A stretch of 64,000 nucleotides of DNA from Phycisphaerae bacterium (GCA_028714255.1 JAQTMR010000002.1:124001-188000), one strand, 5' to 3'. Positions 18,945-27,960 are shown, numbered from the stretch's first letter. Numbers and translations are program-made. Notes: a model not told the origin generated them from the sequence alone.

Positions 18945-18990
18945 AATAATATTAAATCTATATTTAACAATATTAAACAATTATTCATCT
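18945..18990 (-). promoter_or_regulatory. operator-like AT-rich repeats upstream of DUF2089-YIP1
   Basis: Two copies of AATATTAAA start at 18948 and 18969, 21 bp apart (two helical turns). Between them lies a palindrome TTAAAT-CTAT-ATTTAA (18952-18967). The cluster is 35-80 bp upstream of the regulator's ATG, where an autoregulatory operator would sit. Binding by the DUF2089 protein is inferred. Confidence 0.4.
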
Positions 18991-19090
18991 TTTACAAGTA
19001 AAATCTTGGTATTTTTAAAATATTTTTTACATCCCCTAAAAACCGGCTAAATGGCAGATATAGCTATAAATGGTTTAAAAGAAGTGGTTG

Positions 19091-20131
19091 TTAAGCTGGG
19101 ATTTTTTGTTTTAGTGCCCGGCAGGCGGCCGTCGGGTCGGCTGATTCAGTAACCGCCGAGCAGACAGCGATTGTTTTTGCGCCAGCCTTTAAGACATCCT
19201 CGATATTTTCAAGTGTTATGCCGCCAATAGCGACATGGCCTATGCCTGTGTCGCTAAGCGATTCAACGCCTTGTCTGACATAATCCAATCCGGCCGGCGC
19301 AGCGTTTGGTTTTGTGCCGGTAGAAAATACAGGGCCTAAACTTACATAAGTGGGTAGTTCATTACAGGCGGCTCGCAGTTGTTCGATGGAATGAGTGCTT
19401 TTGCCGATGATTAAGGGCGCAAGCTGGAGCTTGCGGGCCTGGTCGATGGGCAAATCATTTTGGCCGAGATGTACGCCTGCTGCGCCGGTTGCGACTGCGA
19501 TATCGACGCGGTCGTTTATTATGCTCAATACGCCTGCATCTTTACAGAGCTTTGCGAATTCAGAGGCGAGGGCGAAGAGTTTATCGTCGTCAATACCCTT
19601 TGCCCGCAGTTGAATGCAGTCCGCTCCACCTGCGAGGCATTGGCTGGTTAAAGAAATCACCTCGGCTGGCAGGCTGCTGGTGATTATTACATATAGTCTG
19701 ACGGATTCGAATTTCTCGGCGGCCTCGGCGAATAAAACAATATCCTTTTCGAGTGTATAGGCGGAGAACCTAATGTTTTCGATTGTTCGTGCGACTTCGG
19801 GATTTATTGTCTGAGTCGTCTCAGCGAGTGCCCGCAGCGATTCGGTAAGGCGTTTACAGCCAGCGGTGAAGCAATCCCTTAAATCGCTGCGACGGAGCTG
19901 GTTATCGACGGTTGTGCCGACGCCGACGTCGCTGATGGTATCTCTTGCGGCGATGAGTTGATTGGCGTCGAGTTTGCTGATAGCAGCGGAAAGCTCGTGG
20001 CGGAGCTGTTTCGTGCGGGCGGTCAGCAAAGCGGAGTTGAGAAAGAATCGGCAGAAATCCTCTATTACGCGCATCGCTTCGCGGGCACGATTGAAATTGG
20101 CGTCAATTATTCTGTAAACGGCACGAGTCAT
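19091..20131 (-). CDS. thiE: thiamine-phosphate synthase, long form with N-terminal extension
   Basis: The C-terminal 200 residues are ThiE, which joins HMP-pyrophosphate to HET-phosphate to give thiamine phosphate. Motifs are CIQLRAKGIDD, IINDRVDIAVATGAAGVHLGQNDLP, IIGKSTHS, VSLGPVFSTGTKP and IGGITLENI. The N-terminal 130 residues (MTRAVYRIIDANFNRAREAMRVIEDF) form an extra helical domain found in long ThiE proteins of planctomycetes and cyanobacteria; its role is unclear. Total 346 aa. I saw no TPP riboswitch in the 150 bp upstream. Confidence 0.9.
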   Translation of the reverse strand: MTRAVYRIIDANFNRAREAMRVIEDFCRFFLNSALLTARTKQLRHELSAAISKLDANQLIAARDTISDVGVGTTVDNQLRRSDLRDCFTAGCKRLTESLRALAETTQTINPEVARTIENIRFSAYTLEKDIVLFAEAAEKFESVRLYVIITSSLPAEVISLTSQCLAGGADCIQLRAKGIDDDKLFALASEFAKLCKDAGVLSIINDRVDIAVATGAAGVHLGQNDLPIDQARKLQLAPLIIGKSTHSIEQLRAACNELPTYVSLGPVFSTGTKPNAAPAGLDYVRQGVESLSDTGIGHVAIGGITLENIEDVLKAGAKTIAVCSAVTESADPTAACRALKQKIPA

Positions 20132-20327
20132 AACAGCTTTGATTATACGGTCTTAAGGCAGCGGAAGAAATTTAAAAATCAAAGGGTAAAATGTAAAATT
20201 ATTGCCGTGGCCTTCGGGTTGGCAATAACGTGGCAGAAATGGGGAATTTGCTTGATTTTTTCGGGGAAAGTGGTATAATTTGGCCGTCTTGGGAATATGC
20301 GTGATAGGGATTACGGGAGGCCAAGAT

Positions 20328-20765
20328 ATGAAAAGGTGGGTATTTTTCATCACACTTCTTTTTCCGGCGACAATTGCTTTGGCTAATCCCAGTAATCCGC
20401 TCGTTCCATTTGGCGGGATTAAGCTGGCTATCTTTTACACTTCATGCTTCGGGCTGGAGGTGCTGCTGGTTGCAACTATATTATTCTTCTGCCACATGGC
20501 AGTTTTGCCGGTACTAATAGCCTTATTTACGGGCAACGTGGTGATGTATTTTGTTATATTTCAGCCGATTCTTTCGGCGACGGAGAACGTACTTGTCTCT
20601 GAGGCGGCGATAGTAGTTGTAGAAGGGGTTTTCATTAAAATGTTAAGCTCGTTCGACACCTTTCGGCTGGAAGATTTCAAGGGATTGAGGTGGCGAACCG
20701 CATTTATAGTTGCCGCTATGGGCAATCTGCTTTCGTATTACAGCGGTGATATAATCAGCGGTTAA
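20328..20765 (+). CDS. small membrane protein with ALANP signal sequence
   Basis: From ATG 20328 (preceded by GGGAGG) the product is 145 aa. It opens with a signal-like MKRWVFFITLLFPATIALANP and then has three hydrophobic spans. No family is recognised. It resembles the 44277-44774 protein in layout: a signal ending ANP, a proline/glycine-rich short segment, then several spans. The two could be distant paralogues. A frame beginning at 20280 lacks a ribosome-binding site. Confidence 0.65.
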   Translation: MKRWVFFITLLFPATIALANPSNPLVPFGGIKLAIFYTSCFGLEVLLVATILFFCHMAVLPVLIALFTGNVVMYFVIFQPILSATENVLVSEAAIVVVEGVFIKMLSSFDTFRLEDFKGLRWRTAFIVAAMGNLLSYYSGDIISG

Positions 20766-20785
20766 AAGGCTCACCATAAAAAGAG

Positions 20786-20817
20786 ACGGAGCCGTTCCTC
20801 CTCCGGAACGACTCCGT
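20786..20817 (+). terminator. strong hairpin after the small membrane protein gene
   Basis: ACGGAGCCGTTCC (20786-20798) and GGAACGACTCCGT (20805-20817) form a 13-bp stem with one mismatch and a 6-nt loop, 20 bp after the stop codon. There is no long T-tract, so it may act as a 3' stabiliser as much as a terminator. Confidence 0.55.
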
Positions 20818-21304
20818 TATGTTTAGCAGAATCGGGAAGTCTTTGGTTCGACTTAGCTTCCCATCAACCGAGAAGCCGATTCTGAAGATATTCGAAATCG
20901 GGCGGGTCCTTCTTCTCCTCTTCCCTATATCAGGTTTATATTGGTTTATGAAGGCTCGCCCGATATCATTTTCTGATAATCAGGTAAGATTATCTGCAAA
21001 GAATATGCCAACGGCGAAAAATAAAAATGAAGAGATAAACGGAATTGTTTAACGGTTTGCAAGACAAGCAGTTACGTCCGAATATGTGTTCTACATCTTA
21101 AAACGAGCCAATGCCGAGGCCGGGCGTGATGTTGTTTTTTTGCAACACCCAGTTTACGTAGTTAATCTATTTTTACATAAATTAAGTTTGTAAGGCCTTT
21201 ATAGACAGGGGGATTCGGCGGATGTTTACAAAAAACAACATGGTTGGGGGTAAAGTGAGACAATTGATGCTCGAACAGGGAGAAAATTTGTCTTTTAGGC
21301 CGAT
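20818..21304. other. gene-poor stretch between convergent genes
   Basis: After the hairpin about 490 bp carry no gene I can support. A 77-codon frame at 20819-21052 starts inside the hairpin region, has no ribosome-binding site and no recognisable motif. A strongly AT-rich patch lies near 21160-21190. Confidence 0.4.
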
Positions 21305-23317
21305 TCAGGGGCGATGTTTAACGGAGGCAACACGATTGTTCCATCGGCAGAGCCATGAGCCGAAAAGGGTTTTTTTGCCGGCGTGCTTCTGGTTTAGCGG
21401 GAAGATGGTATCCTGCCTCCAGGCGGTAATCTCTTCGGTGATTTCGGTGCATTGCTGCTCGGAGAGTTCTATGGGTGACAGTTCGAGGGGGTCGTCGCTT
21501 AAATCATAGACGGAGACCATATTTTTGTCCTCGGCGGCGGCAAGTTTTCCGGCTGGGTAATAGATGAATTTTCGATTTGCTTTTACGAAGCCTGACGGGC
21601 TTTGGCTGAGCCAGCCTGAGAAATAAACTTTGCGGTCGTCGGGTATTTGTCCGAGAGCATCGATGCCATCGAAGTCTGCGGCCTGTGTATCGAAACCTAA
21701 CAGGGTCAGCAGTGTCGGGGCCAGGTCGATGGAGCTGACGGGTTGCGTTACGATGGTTTTCGGCTGAATCAGGGACGTTGCCCGCAGACAAAATGGTATT
21801 CGCAGGCTCTCATCGAATGGGATTCTCTCGTGGCCGAGGAGGCCATGCTCGCCGAAGGCTTCGCCGTGGTCCGAGATGACGCAGAGAATGGTTTTGTCGG
21901 TGAGGTTGAGTTTTGCAAGCTCGGCGTCGAGTTCGGAGAGGAATTTGTCCGTGTAGGAAATAGTCTGCAGGTATTTGTCGAGCGGCTCTTTTGCGGGGGC
22001 GTCGAACCATTGCGAGACCTCGTAAGGGTCGTGGGTAACCGAGAGCATAAGCGTGAGGAAAAAAGGTTTGTCGTCTGATTTTATCCATTCGACTATTGGG
22101 TTCAGCATAACGAACTCGTCGCAGGCGAGGTAGCCGAGGAAGGCATCGGGGTTATTCGAATCGTCTCTTGCCCAGAATTTGTCGAAGCCGAGGTTGTGTA
22201 CGAGGCCCGGGCGGGATTCGAAGTTTCCCTTTGCGGACTGGAAGAAAGCGGTTTTGTAATCGGCGTTTTGTTTGAGGATGGTTGCGAGGCTCGCGTAAGG
22301 TTTTTCGATGGGGACAGTTTCGGCGATATCCTGCGAGACCGAAGGCAGCCGGCCGGTAAGGAGGCTAAAGAGAACTTTTGTCGTGTGGGTAAGCGAGGAG
22401 CGAGCGTTTGTAAATTCGACGCCCTGCTCCGCGATAGATGCGAGATAGGGCGTTAGGTTATTTTGTTTATCATAGAGCGAGGTGTATTTGTATTGAACGC
22501 CTTCGAGTACGACAAGGACGACGTTGTAGTTTGCCCGGCGATGTTTGGGCGAGGGCGTAATTTTTAGTTCGTCGAAGGCGGGGATTTTTCGTTTTGCATC
22601 GGCGAAATCGGATTTCGTCAGGCGGGCGGAGCCCGGGAAAAGGATAGATGTCACGGCCCTTAGCTGGCTGTTGTATCGCATATCTTCGGAGATGATTTGC
22701 ATGGAGGATGAGCTTCGGCCGGTGAGTGAGGCGGGAGCGAGGGCTGCGACCAGGACGATGAGAACAGAGACAGTAATTCTGCCTGCAAAGAGTTTTCTGT
22801 TGTAATTTGGCAGCAGGGGTTTAGCAAGGACGTAAAAGAAAAAGGCCAGAGCGACTGCGCTGGGGACGATGAGGATTACAGCGGCGGCAGGTGATTTCGC
22901 AAGATTGACGCCGACGATAGATAGTGCGTTGATGGGGTCGCGGAACAGCGGCAGGAAGACGGTGGGCAGGAGCTGTGTTCCGGTTCTTATCAGCCAGCCT
23001 GCGTTCAGGACCGACCAGGTGCATAGGACAGCGGCGAAGATACAAGTTGTTCGGATGGCCCATTTGCGGGGCCAGTAAAAACAGAGCAGCGCCAGGATGA
23101 CTTCGATAATCAGCAGGACGGCGATGTCTGGGAGTATCCAGCCGAGGTATTCGCTGAGCATTTCGATGCGCAAGGCGTGAAAGAGTTTTACCGCGAGGGT
23201 GCAGAACAAGGCTCCGAACATAATAAGGCTGTATTCGCGCGGAGCCAACCATGCATACAGTCGGCGGACTGGATGCAGCGGTTTTATATTCGCAGCAGTT
23301 ACTGAAGAGTCAGACAT
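21305..23317 (-). CDS. LTA-synthase-like sulfatase-family membrane protein
   Basis: The 670-aa protein has about five N-terminal membrane spans (to roughly residue 200) followed by an extracytoplasmic sulfatase/alkaline-phosphatase domain. Metal-site motifs are VVLVVLEGV, SSLTHTTKVLFSLLTGRLP with a Thr nucleophile in place of the sulfatase Cys/Ser, TLMLSVTHDPY and VISDHGEAFGEHGLLGHE. This is the arrangement of lipoteichoic-acid synthases and phosphoethanolamine or phosphoglycerol transferases. Transfer of a phospholipid headgroup to a surface glycan is likely; the acceptor is unknown. It is downstream of acsE but separated by 75 bp and functionally unrelated. Confidence 0.8.
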   Translation of the reverse strand: MSDSSVTAANIKPLHPVRRLYAWLAPREYSLIMFGALFCTLAVKLFHALRIEMLSEYLGWILPDIAVLLIIEVILALLCFYWPRKWAIRTTCIFAAVLCTWSVLNAGWLIRTGTQLLPTVFLPLFRDPINALSIVGVNLAKSPAAAVILIVPSAVALAFFFYVLAKPLLPNYNRKLFAGRITVSVLIVLVAALAPASLTGRSSSSMQIISEDMRYNSQLRAVTSILFPGSARLTKSDFADAKRKIPAFDELKITPSPKHRRANYNVVLVVLEGVQYKYTSLYDKQNNLTPYLASIAEQGVEFTNARSSLTHTTKVLFSLLTGRLPSVSQDIAETVPIEKPYASLATILKQNADYKTAFFQSAKGNFESRPGLVHNLGFDKFWARDDSNNPDAFLGYLACDEFVMLNPIVEWIKSDDKPFFLTLMLSVTHDPYEVSQWFDAPAKEPLDKYLQTISYTDKFLSELDAELAKLNLTDKTILCVISDHGEAFGEHGLLGHERIPFDESLRIPFCLRATSLIQPKTIVTQPVSSIDLAPTLLTLLGFDTQAADFDGIDALGQIPDDRKVYFSGWLSQSPSGFVKANRKFIYYPAGKLAAAEDKNMVSVYDLSDDPLELSPIELSEQQCTEITEEITAWRQDTIFPLNQKHAGKKTLFGSWLCRWNNRVASVKHRP

Positions 23318-23392
23318 AGTGCGCCAAAATACTAAAAGCTGGTGCTAATAGCAAGAGGATAGCACTGCGCCTGGTTCTCGCCATTCCGGGAG

Positions 23393-24217
23393 TTATTTGT
23401 TTATCGAGGAGTAAACCTTTAAGAAGGAGTCGGAATAAATTTGCTTGTTCATCAGCATTTCGGCGGTGGCGAGGATGTTCATAAGCCTTTCGTCGAAGAC
23501 GTCGGCGATGGCCGAATCCAGGCCGTGAGAGACCGCCATGGCGAGAAAGGTACTGTTTATCAGGCTCCTTTGGGTTGTCCCCTGCGAAACGTTCGAAAGG
23601 CCTATGGTGATATGCGGAGCAGGCTCGGCGAGGATTGTTATCTGGTCCATAGCGGCGAGGATGTTGGTCGGCTGAATCTGAGCGTTGGGGACTTTGACGG
23701 GCAGAATGATTGGGTCGATGAATAATCGCTGGGTATCGAAGCCAAGCTCGACGGCTTTTGAAATTATTTCGGCGGCTATCGCAACGCGCGTATCGATATC
23801 CTGAGGGACACCGTTTTTGTCCATAGTCAGAGCAATAATGGCTGACTTTGGTCCGGCGTTTTTGGCCAGTTCGATATATTTATCAAGAATTTCCTCGTCG
23901 TTTTTTTTGTTCAGGGGGGATGAATTTAGAAGAATGCCTGGTTCGGTATTTGCGACCTTTAGTCCCGCGGCGATGACGTCTATTTTTTGTGAGTCGAGGC
24001 ACAGCGGAGTGGAGCAGGTTTCCTGGATAGTTTCAACGAGCCATTGCATCGCAGCCTGCTGGTCTGCGGCGGCAGTGCCGACGTTTACGTCGAGGTAAGT
24101 TGCGCCGGCGTCGGTTTGCCTTTTGGCGAGGTCCTGAATGACTTTTTTATTTTTATCTGCGATGGCCTGCTTAACATCGATGAACATTCCATTGATTCGT
24201 TCTGCAATGAGCAACAT
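23393..24217 (-). CDS. acsE: methyl-THF:corrinoid iron-sulfur protein methyltransferase
   Basis: AcsE moves the methyl group from methyl-THF to the cobalt of the corrinoid iron-sulfur protein (AcsCD). The 274-aa TIM barrel shows the family start MLLIAERINGMFIDVKQAI, DAGATYLDVNVGT, PLCLDSQ with the pterin-contacting Asp, and ITIGLSNVSQGTTQRSLIN. It is the last gene of the acs operon, 30 bp after acsD. A dihydropteroate synthase assignment is unlikely because of the gene context and the ERINGMF start. Confidence 0.93.
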   Translation of the reverse strand: MLLIAERINGMFIDVKQAIADKNKKVIQDLAKRQTDAGATYLDVNVGTAAADQQAAMQWLVETIQETCSTPLCLDSQKIDVIAAGLKVANTEPGILLNSSPLNKKNDEEILDKYIELAKNAGPKSAIIALTMDKNGVPQDIDTRVAIAAEIISKAVELGFDTQRLFIDPIILPVKVPNAQIQPTNILAAMDQITILAEPAPHITIGLSNVSQGTTQRSLINSTFLAMAVSHGLDSAIADVFDERLMNILATAEMLMNKQIYSDSFLKVYSSINK

Positions 24218-24229
24218 AGAAGTCTCCTA

Positions 24230-24262
24230 TCCGGCTACGGCCTCAGCCTACGCCGAGACACG
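24230..24262. repeat. palindromic repeat encoding the AcsD C-terminus, partner of the hisD copy
   Basis: About 33 bp spanning the acsD stop codon matches the hisD 3' end (2666-2697): both start tccggctacg and share gcctacgccgagaca. In acsD it is read on the opposite strand, where it encodes the last residues (RVSA) and the stop. Confidence 0.55.
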
Positions 24263-25216
24263 TTTCCAAATCTGGTTGATGAAATTTTTTACGGCGGCGA
24301 CTGCTCGCGGGTGCCTCATTCGGATTATGTCTGCGCCTGCCTGGAGCAGACAGATTGCGGTGGCGGCCTCCCACATCGGGCCGCGGTCCTCGACGTTTCC
24401 CCAGCCGGGGGCGTCGGCGAGCCTGGCTTCTTTGACGCGCCAGGCTTCGTAGCCGACATCGCAGATGGCGGGCATCGCCATCATCTTGTCACCTGCGAGT
24501 GCGGCGAGGCGCTGGCGTTCCTGAATCGAATATGAATACTCTATCCCGTAGCCCAACGCTCCGGTATCCTGAAACGTTACTATTTTTTCGAGCGGGAAAC
24601 CCATATCCGAGACCAGTATGTTGACTTGTTTTCCGATGTTGATGTCCAGAGGCGCTTCGGTAATAAGATTGTGCCCATCGGCGAGAGCGACGGCGGTAAT
24701 AGATTTGTAGTTGTCTTGTTCGGCGGCGCCGAGGAGGCAGTTCTGGCCTTTCGCGGCTTCGCTTATTTTGGGTATAATTTGATTATCTTTCTCGTTGTTG
24801 CCGCAGCCCCATAGTATAAGAGGGACACCGACGGCTTTAAGGACGTCTTCGGTAACTTTGACCGCGGCAGCAGCATCCTTATTTGCTTTGTCAGGGTGGA
24901 TTCCGTCGAATTTGACGCAGATTAAGTCGGCGCCGAATTCGTTCACGGCCTTTTTCGCCCAGTCTGCGGGATTTTTAATGACATCTTTGTATGGTTCGAT
25001 GAGGATATCAGGCCAGTCTTCTGGCGGGACATCCATTATGTCAATAGCGATGACGGGTTTTTCGCCGGCGTCTTCGGCAGAGCCGGCATAGACGACATTG
25101 CGCGCGCCGCCAACGGTTATTGTCGAGGTTCGGGAGCCGCCGGTGTCTTTGGTTGAGCCGAGCGTAATCCTGTTTACCGAGCCGGCAAAACTTTCTAAAA
25201 CTTCAGGGACTGGCAT
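24248..25216 (-). CDS. acsD: corrinoid iron-sulfur protein small subunit
   Basis: AcsD (CdhD, delta subunit) pairs with AcsC to form the methyl carrier between AcsE and acetyl-CoA synthase. The 322-aa protein shows the PEVLESFAGSVNRITLGSTKDTGGSRTSTITVGG N-terminus (split over residues 4-38), DLICVKFDGIHPDKANK, ILWGCGNNEKDNQ, NLITEAPLDINIGKQVN and a C-terminal region ending PAICDVGYEAWRVKEA. It is between cooC and acsE. The stop codon lies inside a dispersed repeat. Confidence 0.95.
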   Translation of the reverse strand: MPVPEVLESFAGSVNRITLGSTKDTGGSRTSTITVGGARNVVYAGSAEDAGEKPVIAIDIMDVPPEDWPDILIEPYKDVIKNPADWAKKAVNEFGADLICVKFDGIHPDKANKDAAAAVKVTEDVLKAVGVPLILWGCGNNEKDNQIIPKISEAAKGQNCLLGAAEQDNYKSITAVALADGHNLITEAPLDINIGKQVNILVSDMGFPLEKIVTFQDTGALGYGIEYSYSIQERQRLAALAGDKMMAMPAICDVGYEAWRVKEARLADAPGWGNVEDRGPMWEAATAICLLQAGADIIRMRHPRAVAAVKNFINQIWKRVSA

Positions 25217-25244
25217 TTATAATTCTCCAAGTTTAGTAGTTAGT

Positions 25245-25287
25245 AACTGGTAAATTGGTAACTGGTAACTGGTAACTGGTAATTGGT
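25245..25287. repeat. heptanucleotide tandem repeat (AACTGGT)n in the acs operon
   Basis: Six units of AACTGGT, one 8 bp long and one reading AATTGGT, fill half of the 80-bp gap between cooC and acsD. Such arrays change length by slippage. Being intergenic it could alter spacing and mRNA structure but not a reading frame. Confidence 0.8.
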
Positions 25288-25296
25288 AATTATCAT

Positions 25297-26031
25297 TTAT
25301 CCTTTATTTAGTTCTTGTTCAAGTATTTTTTTAATTGCCGAGAACGCGGGGCCGGCTTCTTCGAGGTCGAATACAGTTTTGCCCTGCATCGAGGCATCGG
25401 AAACAGCTTTATCGAAAGGGACACAGCCGATGGTTTCGATGCTGTCGATGTTTTTCGCGGTTTCGGTTCTGTTCCATATAATACCGATTTTTTTCGCTGA
25501 GATAGGCAAATCTTTGACGAGGTCAACGATTCTTTTTGCGGTGGCGATTCCGAGCGGAGTCGGTTCAGTAATGATGAAGAGGAAATCGACGTTGTTAGTT
25601 GTCCGCCGGGATAGGTGCTCCATACCGGCTTCGTTGTCTATGACGACGAAGTCATATGAGGAGCTTAACTTGTTGAGGAACTGGCGGAGCAGATTATTCG
25701 CGGCGCAGTAGCAGGATGGGCCTTCGGGTCGGCCCATAGTAAGCAAATCGAAACCTTTAGCTTCGGTGATTGCCTGCTGGATGCCGTATTCGAAGGATTG
25801 TACCCTGCTTACGCCGGTGTTGTCGGGCGTTTTTGTGCGTGCCTGCTCGCGGATTTCGGCAATAGTTCCGTGCGGCGGAGTCCCCATTGTCAGGCCGAGG
25901 CAGGAATTCGGGTCGGCATCGACGGCTAAGACGGTCTTGCCGCGGTGCTGCAATAGAAATCGAATAATCATAGCGGCCAGGGAAGTTTTCCCTGAGCCTC
26001 CTTTTCCGCTTACGGCGATGGTTATGGGCAT
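25297..26031 (-). CDS. cooC: CODH/ACS nickel-insertion ATPase CooC/AcsF type
   Basis: This 244-aa P-loop ATPase of the MinD/NifH class has the deviant Walker A GKGGSGKT at residues 9-16, DADPNSCLG, and the SYDFVVIDNEAGMEHLSRRT switch region. In CODH operons such proteins load nickel into the C-cluster of CODH or the A-cluster of ACS. The metal-binding CxC pair expected of classical CooC is seen as PEGPSCYCAANN. It lies 15 bp downstream of acsV. Confidence 0.92.
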   Translation of the reverse strand: MPITIAVSGKGGSGKTSLAAMIIRFLLQHRGKTVLAVDADPNSCLGLTMGTPPHGTIAEIREQARTKTPDNTGVSRVQSFEYGIQQAITEAKGFDLLTMGRPEGPSCYCAANNLLRQFLNKLSSSYDFVVIDNEAGMEHLSRRTTNNVDFLFIITEPTPLGIATAKRIVDLVKDLPISAKKIGIIWNRTETAKNIDSIETIGCVPFDKAVSDASMQGKTVFDLEEAGPAFSAIKKILEQELNKG

Positions 26032-26046
26032 ATTTGCTCCTTATAT

Positions 26047-27960
26047 TTATAAAGTTTTTGTCGGTGGGTTTTTTACCGACGGGAAAAGAGATAAATCCGT
26101 ATGGGGCAGGAAACCTGCCTTGATAAATTCATCCATATATCCCGGATGGCTCATTAAATCGAAATAGGTCATACTTTCGGCGATTTTTTCGGCGGTATCG
26201 AGGGCTTTTCGGCTGAGTAAAACCGTCTTTGCGCCCGCGATAGAGGTATTACCGACAAACTGAATCTTCTCGATGGGTACATCAGGCAGCATTCCGATAG
26301 TGACAGCCTGTTTGACATTGAGGAAGTTTCCGAATCCGCCTGCGAGATAAATCGCGTCGAGGTCTTCCGGTCTGGTTTGGGTCGATTCCATAAGTACCCG
26401 GATAGCGGCGAAGACGCCGGCCTTGGAACGGACGAGATTGTTAATGTCGGGCTGGGTTATTACGATTTCCTGATGTTCGCTGTCGGAGGGGACCAGTTGA
26501 AACTGCTGTCCTTCGTCGCCTTCTGTCAGGCGTTTATCGCCTTTGGGCTGGAATCGCCCGGTTCGGTCTATGATTCCTGCTGCAAATAATTCTGCGAGGG
26601 TATCTAAAAGCCCTGAGCCGCACAAGCCTACGGGATGGGTGTTTCCGATGGTTTTAAACTCGACGGAGCCGTCGGGGAGGATGCTGAGTTTTTCAATTGC
26701 GCCGGCTCCGGCTCTGGTTCCGTGCTTTACTCCGCTTCCTTCGAAGGCGGGCCCGGCTGAACTCGAGGCACAGACGAGCCAGTCGCTATTGCCGAGGACT
26801 ATTTCGCCGTTTGTTCCGATATCGACGAGAAGCGAGACGGTTTTTTTTGTATACATTCTGGTGGCGAGGACTCCGGCGACGATGTCACTGCCGACATAGG
26901 CGGCGACGCCCGGCAGGCAATACAGCAAGCCTCGTTTATTTATCCGCAGGCCGATTTCGGCGGCCCGGATTGGGGGGACAGAGCCTGCCGAGGCGACGTA
27001 AGGTTCTCTGCGTATCCGCGTCGGGTCGAGATTGAGCAGGAAGTGAATCATCGCGGTGTTTCCGGAACAGACAATCGCGGTTATATCATGCAAATCGATT
27101 TTCTGTCTCGAGGCTAAAGTTGCGATGAGATTATTTATATCGCTGACGGCGCGATTTTGCATCTCGTCGAAGGCGTCGTTTTCCTCGGCGTACATTATTC
27201 TGCGGATATAGTCTTCGCCGAAATTTATCTGGCTGTTATATACGGCCTCGGTGTCTATTGTTGAGCCGGTGGTCAAATCGAGCAGATGTGCAACGACGGT
27301 GGTGGTGCCGAGGTCAACGGCGACGGCGAAATTTGTTTTGCATCGGCATCCCTGCTCGACTTCGAGGACTTCGGCAGTTCCGCCCCTTCGGGCGATTGTC
27401 GCAGCGACTTTGTAATCGGCTTCGACGAGCAGTGCCGAAAGAGCCTTTAGGACACGCAGCCCGGTCTGCATTATGGGTGCATCAATCTGCTCTCGTATTG
27501 CCGTACACAGTCTTTCATGGTCGGCGGTATGGTCGCTTACCGTCGGCGGGGACATCTGGAGGCAGATTTTGCGAACCAGCGGGTCAAACTTAAAGACGCC
27601 CTCTGTCTTATCGGCAAGTTTACTGCCGGCGTCGGTGTCGGTTAGTATTTGAGAAGCCTGCAGGGTGTGCGAGGCAGGGACAGTTACGGTCATATCCGAA
27701 AGTATTTTTGTCTGGCAGGCGAGAACGACGTTTTTGCTGATTTCATCGGTGGTAAGCAAAGTGGTCGGTCTGCTTTGAAATTGTCCGCGGTCGATGGTTA
27801 CTTTACATTTTCCGCAATAGCCGTCTCCACCGCAGATGCTGGTTAAATAGATACCGGCCTTGCGGGCGGCTTCAAGCAGAGTAGTTTCCTTCGGGACTTC
27901 TATTTTCAGTCCGCTCGGCTCGAAATTGACCAGATATTTCTTCTTTTTGGCCTGCTCCAT
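26047..27960 (-). CDS. acsV: corrinoid protein reactivase, ferredoxin/ASKHA ATPase
   Basis: The 637-aa protein starts with a [2Fe-2S] ferredoxin domain (Cys 43, 49, 52 and 82) and continues as an ASKHA-fold ATPase (AVDLGTTTVVAHLLDLTTG, LLVDIGTNGEIVLG, LAGGFGNFL). This is the RACo/AcsV architecture, which uses ATP to reduce Co(II) corrinoid back to active Co(I). Position between acsC and cooC fits. Related RamA proteins serve methylamine systems, but none of those genes is here. Confidence 0.93.
   Translation of the reverse strand: MEQAKKKKYLVNFEPSGLKIEVPKETTLLEAARKAGIYLTSICGGDGYCGKCKVTIDRGQFQSRPTTLLTTDEISKNVVLACQTKILSDMTVTVPASHTLQASQILTDTDAGSKLADKTEGVFKFDPLVRKICLQMSPPTVSDHTADHERLCTAIREQIDAPIMQTGLRVLKALSALLVEADYKVAATIARRGGTAEVLEVEQGCRCKTNFAVAVDLGTTTVVAHLLDLTTGSTIDTEAVYNSQINFGEDYIRRIMYAEENDAFDEMQNRAVSDINNLIATLASRQKIDLHDITAIVCSGNTAMIHFLLNLDPTRIRREPYVASAGSVPPIRAAEIGLRINKRGLLYCLPGVAAYVGSDIVAGVLATRMYTKKTVSLLVDIGTNGEIVLGNSDWLVCASSSAGPAFEGSGVKHGTRAGAGAIEKLSILPDGSVEFKTIGNTHPVGLCGSGLLDTLAELFAAGIIDRTGRFQPKGDKRLTEGDEGQQFQLVPSDSEHQEIVITQPDINNLVRSKAGVFAAIRVLMESTQTRPEDLDAIYLAGGFGNFLNVKQAVTIGMLPDVPIEKIQFVGNTSIAGAKTVLLSRKALDTAEKIAESMTYFDLMSHPGYMDEFIKAGFLPHTDLSLFPSVKNPPTKTL

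Noticed and set aside
20819..21052. 77-codon plus-strand frame after the hairpin
   Set aside because: It has no ribosome-binding site, begins at the end of a terminator-like hairpin, and shows no motif.
25245..25287. Iterons of a replication origin
   Set aside because: The 7-bp units are contiguous and slippage-like, sit inside the acs operon, and no Rep protein or DnaA box is nearby.
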